Origin: an uncultured Ruminococcus sp. | GTDB taxonomy: Bacteria > Bacillota > Clostridia > Oscillospirales > Acutalibacteraceae | Direction of reading: 5' to 3' | Assembly (NCBI GenBank): GCA_902767175.1 | Contig: CACXGH010000131.1 | Coordinates: forward strand, 1-20,054 | DNA length: 20,054 nt | In this document: in pieces, positions 13,038 to 20,054 of the stretch | How the letters are laid out: each line of letters opens with the position of its first letter | Position numbering within the stretch: the first letter of the stretch is position 1 | The notes under the pieces: generated by a model | The model's database searches: none | What the model was told of the DNA's origin: nothing | What the model saw: the letters and a program-made list of their open reading frames with translations, nothing else | Program-made: the position numbers and the translations under genes

Positions 13038-15518
13038 GTGAGAAAGACTGATATCAGCAAGTATAACGACAATACCGGAAAAGGCTCGGTATCTGTCTTA
13101 TCCGTTATCAGGGAGTTCTTTTCGTCTGTCGGAAAGCTGCTTGTAACGGCTTTTCTGGTAACTATCTTTACAGGTCTTGTAGTAGGTGTTTCAATACTTT
13201 TCTATATCCTTAATATTGCCAACGAGCCTTCAAATATAGACCTTGAGGATATGAAGCTCAACGAAACGAGCCATGTTTATGTGCTCAACGAAAAGGGCGA
13301 ATGGGAAGATTACCGTCAGCTGTACTCTACCGAAAACCGTGTATGGGTAAGCTATAAGGATATCCCCAAACGCATGATAGATGCTCAGATAGCTATTGAG
13401 GATAAGAGATTTTATGAGCATGAGGGTGTTGACTGGTACAGAACAGGCGGTGCTGTTTTCAGCCTTGCAACAGGCAAGGACGAATTCGGCGGCTCCACTA
13501 TTACTCAGCAGCTTATAAAAAATATCACCGATGATAATGAGGTGAGCATTACAAGAAAGCTGAGGGAGATATTCAGAGCGATCAAGCTTGAAAAGGAATA
13601 TACCAAGGATGATATCCTTGAAGCATATCTTAATATAGTAAACTACGGCAGCGGCTGCAGAGGCGTTCAATCGGCTGCAAGACTCTATTTCAATAAGGAT
13701 ATAAGAGACTGTACAGTAGCAGAATGTGCCGCTATTGCAGGTATTACACAGAACCCCTATGCATACGATCCGCTTGTATTCCCTGAAAATAACAAAAAGC
13801 GTCGTAATACGGTTCTTGCTGAAATGTATGATCAGGAAATGATAACCCGGGAGGAATATGTGCAGGCAAAAAAGGAATCCAATGAAATGAAGTTTGTCGG
13901 TTTTGTCGTTGAGGAAGAAGAAGACGATGCCGAAAGCTGGAATTGGTACGATGACCGTCTGTTCAGAGATGTCACGGAAGGTATTGCTGCACAGAACCGG
14001 ATCTCTGTCGGCGAAGCTGAGGATATGATATACAGCAAGGGTCTTAAAATTTACAGTGCTATGGACAAAAAGGCTCAGGAGATTGCCGAGAAAAAGGTGC
14101 TCTCATGGCAAACTCCCGATGATCCGACACTTGATGTCGGTTATATGATGATGGACTTTGAGGGAAGAGTTCTTGCTACTGTAGGCGGCAGACAGGAAAG
14201 AGACGGCAGACTTCTTTGGGATAATGCTTCCCGTTCCGCACTGCAGCCGGGCTCCACCATTAAGCCGTTGTCTTCCTTCACTGTCGCACTTGATCAGGGA
14301 AAGATAAACTATTCTTCGCTCATTGCCGATGCTCCTGTCTCTAATTGGAGCTACAATCAGTACGGAGATCCCGTAGCCGGTCCTCAGAATTGGTACAACT
14401 CATACTATGGAAATATTACCGTTACAAGAGCACTTAATATCTCATCTAACGGTGCTACAGTAAGCGTACTGAATATGATAGGTATGCCTGCAAGCTATAA
14501 TTTCCTGACTCAGAGCCTGCACTTCAGCCATCTTGATGAGGAGAAGGATAAAGAAAACCTGTCAGGTCTTTCGATCGGCGGTTTTGCCGGCGGTGCAACT
14601 GTTGAGGAAATGACATCTGCATACGCAATTTTCTGTAATGACGGTTATTATTATGACCCTTATACCTATTATTGGGTAGAGGATAAGGACGGAAATGTTA
14701 TCCTTGACAACCGTGACAGAGGTATGCCCGACAGAGTAATATCGTCCGAGACGTCTACAATAATGAACAGACTTCTTTCAGACGTTGTAAATTCCGGTAA
14801 GGAAGCACTCGGCTACAGAGCTAAGATAGACGGTTGGGATATCATAGGCAAGACAGGTACGACCGACAGCTCCTATGACAATTGGTTTATCGGAGCATCA
14901 CCCTATGCGGTGGCAGGTATCTGGACAGGTCACCCGACCCCTTCGGAAATTGCCGAATCCGAGCAGGGTGCGGTTCATATCCTATGGCGTGATATTATGG
15001 CAGAATGGCTCAAGGGCAAAGATAAAAAGTCATATAACCTTTCAGGAAATGTAGAACAGCATTATTTCAGCAAGACAACAGGCTTGCTGCTGACCTATGA
15101 TGCAGGAGACGATATGTGGACAGGCTATTATGCACCAGATAATATGCCTTACTATGCAAAGGTCCCGACAAAGAAAAACGATGACAAGCCTGAGACCTCA
15201 GGCTCGGAGGAAAGCTCTCAGACCGAGGAATCATCAAATACTGAAGAAAGTTCTCAGACAGAGGAATCTTCTGATGTTCAGGAAAGCTCTGAAACAGAGG
15301 AAAGCTCACAGATCGAGGAATCGTCACAGCCGGAGGAATCCTCCGAGCCGGAAGTATCTCCCGAGCCGGAGGAATCTTCGGAAATTGAGGTTTCTCCTGA
15401 GCCTGAGCCTGAGCCGGAGCCTTCTCCCGAACCGGAGGAGAGTCCGGAGCCGCCGGCCGAATCAGAGCCGGAAGGCGGAGGCGGTACAGAGGAAACAACT
15501 GAACAGCCGGCAGAATGA
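13038..15518 (+). CDS. Class A penicillin-binding protein (PBP1A type)
   Basis: Bifunctional peptidoglycan synthase: it polymerises lipid II and cross-links stem peptides outside the membrane. It has 826 residues. Seen: a cytosolic N-terminus, one membrane segment (about 34-60), then a GT51 domain with the catalytic IEDKRFYEHEG (Glu121) and GGSTITQQ (151-158). The transpeptidase domain has STIK (Ser406-Lys409), SSN (469-471) and KTGT (605-608), all intact. The final 106 residues (about 721-826) are a low-complexity Glu/Ser/Pro tail with recurring EESSQTEESS-like units and a PEPEPEP run, expected outside the cell. The GTG at 13038 follows AGGAGGT with 8-bp spacing. It has its own promoter and no terminator is obvious before hom. 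Family is certain; I leave the gene name open between pbpA- and ponA-type usage. Confidence 0.95.
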   Translation: MRKTDISKYNDNTGKGSVSVLSVIREFFSSVGKLLVTAFLVTIFTGLVVGVSILFYILNIANEPSNIDLEDMKLNETSHVYVLNEKGEWEDYRQLYSTENRVWVSYKDIPKRMIDAQIAIEDKRFYEHEGVDWYRTGGAVFSLATGKDEFGGSTITQQLIKNITDDNEVSITRKLREIFRAIKLEKEYTKDDILEAYLNIVNYGSGCRGVQSAARLYFNKDIRDCTVAECAAIAGITQNPYAYDPLVFPENNKKRRNTVLAEMYDQEMITREEYVQAKKESNEMKFVGFVVEEEEDDAESWNWYDDRLFRDVTEGIAAQNRISVGEAEDMIYSKGLKIYSAMDKKAQEIAEKKVLSWQTPDDPTLDVGYMMMDFEGRVLATVGGRQERDGRLLWDNASRSALQPGSTIKPLSSFTVALDQGKINYSSLIADAPVSNWSYNQYGDPVAGPQNWYNSYYGNITVTRALNISSNGATVSVLNMIGMPASYNFLTQSLHFSHLDEEKDKENLSGLSIGGFAGGATVEEMTSAYAIFCNDGYYYDPYTYYWVEDKDGNVILDNRDRGMPDRVISSETSTIMNRLLSDVVNSGKEALGYRAKIDGWDIIGKTGTTDSSYDNWFIGASPYAVAGIWTGHPTPSEIAESEQGAVHILWRDIMAEWLKGKDKKSYNLSGNVEQHYFSKTTGLLLTYDAGDDMWTGYYAPDNMPYYAKVPTKKNDDKPETSGSEESSQTEESSNTEESSQTEESSDVQESSETEESSQIEESSQPEESSEPEVSPEPEESSEIEVSPEPEPEPEPSPEPEESPEPPAESEPEGGGGTEETTEQPAE
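15198..15515 (+). repeat. Low-complexity Glu/Ser/Pro coding repeats in the PBP tail
   Basis: Imperfect repeats of GAGGAATC and GAGGAAAGC units encode alternating EESS blocks, then EPE blocks. Such DNA expands and contracts easily, so tail length may vary between strains. Confidence 0.75.
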
Positions 15519-15618
15519 TCTGCAAATGAATTGTTAAAAATTTTGTGATATTACAGGCTGTGAGCATTAGCAGATCACGGCAGGTAAAAAACGAACAAGA
15601 TAAGGAGAATTGAATTAT

Positions 15619-16866
15619 ATGGTACAGGCAGCGGTAATGGGCTACGGTGTAGTTGGCTCCGGAGTAGTAGAGGTCCTTATGGAGCATAAGGACAGTATTG
15701 CAAGGCGCACAAAAGAGGAGATCGGAATCAAGTACATTCTTGATATCAGAGACTTTCCCGACAGCCCTTTTCAGGACAAGTTTACAAAGTCATTTGAGGA
15801 TATTCTCAATGATGACGAGGTAAAAGTCGTTGCCGAAGTCATGGGCGGCGTTAATCCTGCGTATGATTTTACAAAGAGACTTCTTGAGAGCGGCAAGAGC
15901 GTTGTTACATCAAATAAGGAACTTGTTGCTACAAAGGGCGCAGAGCTGCTCAGAATTGCCAAGGAGCATAATGTCAACTATCTTTTTGAAGCAAGTGTTG
16001 GCGGCGGTATTCCGATAATAAGACCTCTCAGCCAGTGTCTTGCAGCTAATGATGTAATTGAAATAGCAGGAATACTCAACGGTACCACAAATTTTATACT
16101 TACTAAGATGATAAGAGAAAATATGTCCTTTGAAGATGCCCTTGCAATGGCACAGAAGCTCGGCTATGCGGAAAGGAACCCTGCTGCCGATGTTGAAGGA
16201 CATGATGCGGGCAGAAAAATAAGCATTCTTGCCTCTCTTGTATATGGAAAGCACGTTTATCCGCAGTATGTACATACTCAGGGTATCACAAAGATCACCC
16301 TTGATGATGTAAGATACGCTTCTGCATGGGGCGGAGTTATTAAGCTCATAGGTCAGGTCAAGAGACTTGATGACGATACACTTGATATCACAGTAGAGCC
16401 AATGTTCATTTCAAGGGACAGCCAGCTTGCCAATGTAGACGATGTATTCAACGGTATCCTTGTAAGGGGAGACTCAACAGGTGATGTTGTATTCTACGGC
16501 AAGGGAGCGGGTAAGCTTCCCACAGCAAGTGCTGTTGCAGCCGATATTATAGACTGCGTAAAGCATCTGAACAAGAGAAAGTATCTCGATTGGGCAGACG
16601 GTGATGAAAGTATAGTCAAGCCCTATGAGGAAACTGTTTATCCCGTTTATATCAGAGTTTCAGCAGACTGCGATAAAAAGCAGCTCTTCGACAAGGCGGC
16701 AGAACTGTTCACCGATGTAAAGGAAATAGTCCGTTCAGGCTCTGATAATAATGAATTTGCCTTTACAACAGGCGATATGAAGGCGGCCGATATTGAGAAG
16801 GCTGCGGCTTCATTCGAGGAATGGGGCGCTAAGGTAGTGTCAAAGATCCGTATTGCGGATCTGTGA
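15619..16866 (+). CDS. hom: Homoserine dehydrogenase
   Basis: Reduces aspartate semialdehyde to homoserine with NAD(P)H, the branch toward threonine and methionine. It has 415 residues, normal for the monofunctional type with an ACT-like tail. Seen: Rossmann motif GYGVVGSG (8-15), TSNKELVA (97-104), FEASVGGGIPII (123-134), GILNGTTNFI (151-160) and the catalytic DVEGHDAGRK (191-200, Lys200). A C-terminal regulatory domain starts near 340 (VYPVYIRVSAD). The ATG at 15619 lies 11 bp after AAGGAG; a TTG at 15610 would be only 2 bp from it and is rejected. It is followed 25 bp later by aspartate kinase, so the first and third steps of the pathway are probably co-transcribed. Confidence 0.95.
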   Translation: MVQAAVMGYGVVGSGVVEVLMEHKDSIARRTKEEIGIKYILDIRDFPDSPFQDKFTKSFEDILNDDEVKVVAEVMGGVNPAYDFTKRLLESGKSVVTSNKELVATKGAELLRIAKEHNVNYLFEASVGGGIPIIRPLSQCLAANDVIEIAGILNGTTNFILTKMIRENMSFEDALAMAQKLGYAERNPAADVEGHDAGRKISILASLVYGKHVYPQYVHTQGITKITLDDVRYASAWGGVIKLIGQVKRLDDDTLDITVEPMFISRDSQLANVDDVFNGILVRGDSTGDVVFYGKGAGKLPTASAVAADIIDCVKHLNKRKYLDWADGDESIVKPYEETVYPVYIRVSADCDKKQLFDKAAELFTDVKEIVRSGSDNNEFAFTTGDMKAADIEKAAASFEEWGAKVVSKIRIADL

Positions 16867-16891
16867 TAAAAAGAATATTGGGGGAGAGAAA

Positions 16892-18106
16892 ATGAGTCTT
16901 ATCGTACAGAAATTCGGAGGAAGCTCTGTTGCCAATGCAGAAAGAGTTTTCAATGTTGCAAAGATCGTTACGGATACATACAAAAAGGGCAATAGTGTCG
17001 TTGTTGTAGTATCTGCACAGGGTGATACCACTGACGATCTCATCGAAAAAGCAAACGAGATCAATCCGAACGCATCAAAAAGAGAAAAGGATATGCTTCT
17101 TGCATCAGGTGAGCAGATCTCTATTGCACTGCTTGCTATGGCTATCGAGAAGCTGGGCTATCCTGTTATTTCCCTTCTCGGCTGGCAGGCAGGTTTCCAG
17201 ACAACATCAGCATATACCTCTGCCCGTATCAAGAGAGTAAGGACAGACAGAATTGCCAAGGAACTTGACAAGAAGAATATCGTTATCGTTGCCGGATTCC
17301 AGGGAATCAACAGATTTGAAGATGTTACTACTCTTGGACGAGGCGGCTCTGATACAAGCGCTGTTGCTATTGCTGCAGCAATGCACGCAGACCTCTGCCA
17401 GATCTATACCGATGTTGAGGGTGTTTATACAGCAGACCCGAGAAAGGTAAAGAATGCTACAAAGCTTGATACTATTTCATATGATGAAATGCTTGAGCTT
17501 GCAACTCTCGGCGCACAGGTTCTGAACAACAGAAGCGTTGAAATGGCTAAAAAATACAACATTGAGCTTGAGGTACTTTCAAGCCTTACAAAACAACCCG
17601 GTACAATCGTTAAGGAGGCTAATAAAATGGAAAAAATGTTGGTTAGCGGCGTTGCTAAGGATACTAATGTAGCAAGAATTTCTGTAGTAGGTGTTCCGGA
17701 TAATCCCGGTCTTGCATTCAAGATGTTCTCAAAGCTTTCCGCAAAGGGCATCAATGTAGATATCATTCTCCAGTCTATCGGCAGAGACGGTACAAAGGAC
17801 ATCTCCTTTACAGTAGCTAAGGATAATGCGAAGGATGCCGCTCAGGTTATGGAGGATTATGTTGCTACCGTCGGCGGTAAGTCCGTTCTCGTTGATGAGA
17901 ATGTTGCTAAGATCTCTATAGTTGGTGCAGGTATGGAGAGCCATGCAGGTGTTGCAACAAAGATGTTCGAGGCTCTTTATGATGCTCAGATCAATATTCA
18001 CATGATAGCTACAAGCGAGATAAAGGTATCTGTTCTTATTGATGAGAAGAATGCTGATGCTGCCGTAAGTGCTATTCACGCAAAATTCTTTGATATTGAC
18101 AACTGA
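16892..18106 (+). CDS. lysC: Aspartate kinase with two ACT domains
   Basis: Phosphorylates aspartate, the committed step to lysine, threonine, methionine and diaminopimelate. It has 404 residues, the length of the monofunctional LysC type. Seen: KFGGSSVAN (7-15) at the nucleotide site, the catalytic domain with TLGRGGSDTSAVAIAAA (147-163) and YTDVEGVYTADPR (172-184). Two ACT domains follow (about 250-325 and 330-404) and should bind lysine or threonine for feedback inhibition. The ATG at 16892 follows GGGGGAG; an in-frame start at 16853 would overlap hom and has no ribosome binding site. An internal ribosome binding site at 17612 points to a second, shorter product starting at Met246. The gene ends at a clear terminator. 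Confidence 0.95.
   Translation: MSLIVQKFGGSSVANAERVFNVAKIVTDTYKKGNSVVVVVSAQGDTTDDLIEKANEINPNASKREKDMLLASGEQISIALLAMAIEKLGYPVISLLGWQAGFQTTSAYTSARIKRVRTDRIAKELDKKNIVIVAGFQGINRFEDVTTLGRGGSDTSAVAIAAAMHADLCQIYTDVEGVYTADPRKVKNATKLDTISYDEMLELATLGAQVLNNRSVEMAKKYNIELEVLSSLTKQPGTIVKEANKMEKMLVSGVAKDTNVARISVVGVPDNPGLAFKMFSKLSAKGINVDIILQSIGRDGTKDISFTVAKDNAKDAAQVMEDYVATVGGKSVLVDENVAKISIVGAGMESHAGVATKMFEALYDAQINIHMIATSEIKVSVLIDEKNADAAVSAIHAKFFDIDN
17612..17629 (+). promoter_or_regulatory. lysC: Internal ribosome binding site and start codon inside lysC
   Basis: AAGGAGG (17612-17618) is followed after 8 bases by an in-frame ATG (17627-17629, codon 246). Initiation here would give a 159-residue protein consisting only of the ACT domains. 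Bacillus subtilis aspartokinase II makes its beta subunit this way (established knowledge). The site itself is seen; its use here is inferred. Confidence 0.7.
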
Positions 18107-18129
18107 TTCCTGAATTACGGAAATAAATT

Positions 18130-18167
18130 AAGCAGCAGGCTGCAATATGAAGCACCTGCTGCTTTTT
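18130..18167 (+). terminator. Terminator of the hom-lysC unit
   Basis: AAGCAGCAGG (18130-18139) pairs with CCTGCTGCTT (18155-18164) around a 15-base loop, followed by further T residues. It lies between convergent genes; on the minus strand the T-rich downstream sequence could also stop the coaX transcript. Confidence 0.85.
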
Positions 18168-18187
18168 ATTATTGAAATATTGAATTA

Positions 18188-18955
18188 TCATGAATTTTTA
18201 TCGTAAATGATCCTCAGTCCGATGAGCAGCAGCTCATCGTTGAGAATAATTTTGTGGCTGCAGTAGGGGATAATATGCGAAGCGAGACCGCCTGTGGCAA
18301 TAACGGTAGGCTTGCCGTCAAGCTCTGCACTCATTCTGTCGATAAGACCGTCTATCATTGCAGCGTTTCCGAATACGAGACCGGAGCGCATACAGTCGGC
18401 GGTATTCGTACCTATCGCTCTTTTGGGCGGATACAATCCTATGCTTTGCAGCTGAGCAGCATTTCTTGTCAGAGATTCCATTGCTACTCTGAGTCCCGGA
18501 GCTATTATTCCTCCCTTGTAGTTGGAATCCTTATCGACCGCACATATAGTCGTTGCAGTTCCCATATCTATGACCATCAGCGGCTTAGGATAAAGCGCAA
18601 TAGCCGCTACAGCGCCAACGGCAAGGTCACTTCCGAGCTGTGCAGGATTATCTATCATGATGTTCAGCCCTGTTTTTATCCCCGGTCCCACGATAAGCGG
18701 GATTTTTTCTGTTACCTTTTCCGCAGCCTTCTTTAATATGGGTGTCAGCTGTGGTACAACTGAGGAAATGATACCTCCCTCAAAAATGTCGGCTGATGCA
18801 CCATTCAGTTCGATCAGTATTTTTAATTGTACAGCATATTCGTCCTCGGTTTTGTTTTTATCGGTGCTTATCCTGCATAAAAATGCTGTAGTTCCGTCCT
18901 TCTCTACTCCACCGAAAACAATATTTGTATTTCCTGCATCAATTGCAAGTATCAT
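18188..18955 (-). CDS. coaX: Type III pantothenate kinase
   Basis: ATP-dependent phosphorylation of pantothenate, the first step of coenzyme A synthesis, in the cytosol. It has 255 residues, typical for CoaX. Seen: the ASKHA-fold phosphate motif AIDAGNTN (4-11, Asp6), the substrate-site GSDLAVGA (108-115) with its acidic residue, DMGTATT (130-136) and the GGIIAPG segment (148-154). The ATG at 18955 follows AAGGAG with 9-bp spacing. It starts 14 bp after the stop of the MscS gene, so the two are co-transcribed. Type III kinases are not feedback-inhibited by CoA (family knowledge). Confidence 0.95.
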   Translation of the reverse strand: MILAIDAGNTNIVFGGVEKDGTTAFLCRISTDKNKTEDEYAVQLKILIELNGASADIFEGGIISSVVPQLTPILKKAAEKVTEKIPLIVGPGIKTGLNIMIDNPAQLGSDLAVGAVAAIALYPKPLMVIDMGTATTICAVDKDSNYKGGIIAPGLRVAMESLTRNAAQLQSIGLYPPKRAIGTNTADCMRSGLVFGNAAMIDGLIDRMSAELDGKPTVIATGGLASHIIPYCSHKIILNDELLLIGLRIIYDKNS

Positions 18956-18969
18956 ACTTTCTCTCTCCT

Positions 18970-19914
18970 TTATGATATTTTTTCTTTTTCAAGCTCAGTC
19001 GGAAGCTCTTTTTTTGTGCCCTTGTCAATAATATGAAGATCAAGCTGATTGAAGGGTATCTGAATATGATTTGCATCGAGTGAATTCTTGATGCTTTCTT
19101 TCATATATTCCATAAGCACCCAATAATTCTCAGACCTGCACCAGATCCATACACTCAGATCAACGCTGCTTTCATTAAGCGTATCAACCGCTACCCGGTT
19201 ATTCCTGTCCTTTATAACCATGTCATTATTGTTTATCAAGGTCATGATAACATCTCTTGCTTTTGCGATATCCTCACTGTATGCTATCGGAATTATCAGG
19301 TCAATTCTTCTGTAATCCTGAACAAAATAGTTAGTGATGTTGTTTGAGGTTAGTCTTGAGTTTGGGATAAGTATTTCTTTATTATCGTATGTACAAAGAG
19401 TAGTATACATCATGTCTATTTTTACTACCTTGCCTTTTAATCCCTCTGTTTCAAGATAGTCTCCTATCTTGAATTTTTTATTCAGGATTATAAGCGTGCC
19501 GCTTGCTACATTTGCAAGACTGTCTTTAAGTGCAAGACCTATAGTTACGGCTGCTGCACCTATAGTTGTTATGATAGTTGTTACGTCCACGCCAAGAGTT
19601 GACAAGGCACATATAACGATTATGATTTTCAGAGTGACTCCGATAAGAGAATGAAGAAATGAGCTTACAGTTGGATCTGCCTTGCTTTTTTTCAAAGCCT
19701 TTAATATCAGCTTGCCGACTATTCTGGTAAGCCAGAAACCGATTATAAGTATCAGTACTGCCGAAATAATATTTGGCAGGTAATTGATAAACCAATTATA
19801 GGCGTTTTCAAGCCATTGTTGTGTAATGTTAATGTTTTTTTCTAATCCGGTCAGTTCTTCACTTGACTGTAAGCTTGCCTGTGAGACAGCCTGATCGAGA
19901 AATGCGGACAGCAT
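18970..19914 (-). CDS. Small-conductance mechanosensitive channel, MscS family
   Basis: Homo-heptameric membrane channel that opens under membrane tension and releases solutes on hypo-osmotic shock. It has 314 residues. Seen: an amphipathic N-terminus, membrane segments at about 43-66 and 88-107, and the pore-lining TM3 rich in Gly and Ala (TIGAAAVTIGLALKDSLANVASG region, 117-139). The cytosolic beta domain follows (ILNKKFKIGDYL, IPNS) and the protein ends with IPFNQLDLHI (286-295), close to the canonical tail. The start is uncertain: the ATG at 19914 follows AAAGAG at 9 bp and is chosen. An ATG at 19923 lacks spacing, and a TTG at 19947 lies at the predicted transcription start. First gene of a two-gene operon with coaX. 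Confidence 0.92.
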   Translation of the reverse strand: MLSAFLDQAVSQASLQSSEELTGLEKNINITQQWLENAYNWFINYLPNIISAVLILIIGFWLTRIVGKLILKALKKSKADPTVSSFLHSLIGVTLKIIIVICALSTLGVDVTTIITTIGAAAVTIGLALKDSLANVASGTLIILNKKFKIGDYLETEGLKGKVVKIDMMYTTLCTYDNKEILIPNSRLTSNNITNYFVQDYRRIDLIIPIAYSEDIAKARDVIMTLINNNDMVIKDRNNRVAVDTLNESSVDLSVWIWCRSENYWVLMEYMKESIKNSLDANHIQIPFNQLDLHIIDKGTKKELPTELEKEKIS

Positions 19915-19951
19915 ATTGATCATCTCTTTCAGTATAAAATAATACAACAGA

Positions 19952-19980
19952 ATTATACCACAGTTTTAATGATTAAACAA
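19952..19980 (-). promoter_or_regulatory. Promoter of the mscS-coaX operon
   Basis: Minus strand TTGTTT (19980-19975), a 17-bp spacer and a perfect TATAAT (19957-19952) preceded by TGG. Transcription should start near 19945. The -35 box abuts the hairpin array at 19981. Confidence 0.75.
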
Positions 19981-20054
19981 GGAGCAAAGCTCCAACAAGC
20001 TCGCTTGATTGGAGCGAGCGACGCCGTCAACAGACGTCGGGGAGCTTTAGCTCC
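19981..20054. repeat. GC-rich hairpin array, cut by the window edge
   Basis: Short self-complementary words in series: GGAGC-AAA-GCTCC (19981-19993); GCTCGCT (19999-20005) with AGCGAGC (20013-20019); CGACG (20019-20023) with CGTCG (20035-20039); GGAGCT-TT-AGCTCC (20041-20054). The outer GGAGC and GCTCC can also pair with each other. Base composition differs sharply from the AT-rich promoter beside it. It resembles a REP-type intergenic repeat; no known element is recognised. Confidence 0.7.

Noticed and set aside
15067..15687. Minus-strand open frame (206 codons) opposite the PBP tail
   Set aside because: Its Pro/Ser/Arg-rich content simply mirrors the Glu/Ser/Pro repeats on the other strand.
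16853..16891. Upstream start for aspartate kinase
   Set aside because: It overlaps hom and has no ribosome binding site, while the ATG at 16892 has a strong one and gives the standard MSLIVQKFGG start.
19915..19947. TTG start at 19947 for the MscS gene
   Set aside because: It coincides with the predicted transcription start and has no ribosome binding site.

Overview
The window looks like chromosomal core sequence from a low-to-moderate G+C Firmicute of the class Clostridia. A Ruminococcus-like member of the Oscillospiraceae/Ruminococcaceae is my best guess. This rests on consensus Gram-positive ribosome binding sites, many ATA/AGA codons, a cdaA-cdaR pair, type III pantothenate kinase, a BofC-like small protein and a DUF3343/cysteine-desulfurase pair. 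The genus is inference. I see no phage, IS element, CRISPR array, tRNA or rRNA.

Layout. Positions 1-1627 (minus) hold a phosphomannomutase/phosphoglucomutase-type enzyme whose C-terminus runs off the window in a Lys/Ala/Pro/Glu tandem repeat. A single-pass membrane protein with two similar outer domains follows (1737-2702, minus). It is divergent from a second phosphohexomutase of the PgcA type (3075-4793, plus). A DUF3343 gene and a cysteine-desulfurase-like PLP enzyme come next (4909-6287); an 11-bp inverted repeat followed by a T-run straddles the DUF3343 start codon. After a hairpin-rich gap, a probable operon (6723-11307) encodes the c-di-AMP synthase CdaA, its partner CdaR (YbbR), a membrane-anchored GT2 glycosyltransferase and a PepV-like dipeptidase. 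It ends at a strong terminator.

The middle of the window is sparse. A hairpin array (11421-11567) and two small minus-strand genes, an XRE regulator and a BofC-C-like exported or membrane protein, are separated by AT-rich DNA. On the plus strand follow a class A penicillin-binding protein with an acidic Ser/Glu/Pro tail (13038-15518), homoserine dehydrogenase (15619-16866) and aspartate kinase (16892-18106). The aspartate kinase gene has a well-placed internal ribosome binding site, as expected for a separately translated regulatory subunit. Convergent to it is a minus-strand mscS-coaX pair (18188-19914), with a clear promoter. A second, GC-rich hairpin array (19981-20054) abuts that promoter and runs to the window edge.

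Themes: sugar-phosphate interconversion, envelope and peptidoglycan synthesis with c-di-AMP signalling, sulfur or selenium transfer, and aspartate-family amino acids. I found no clearly new multi-gene system. The most interesting signals are non-coding: the start-codon-spanning attenuator-like element, the two hairpin arrays and the internal lysC start.
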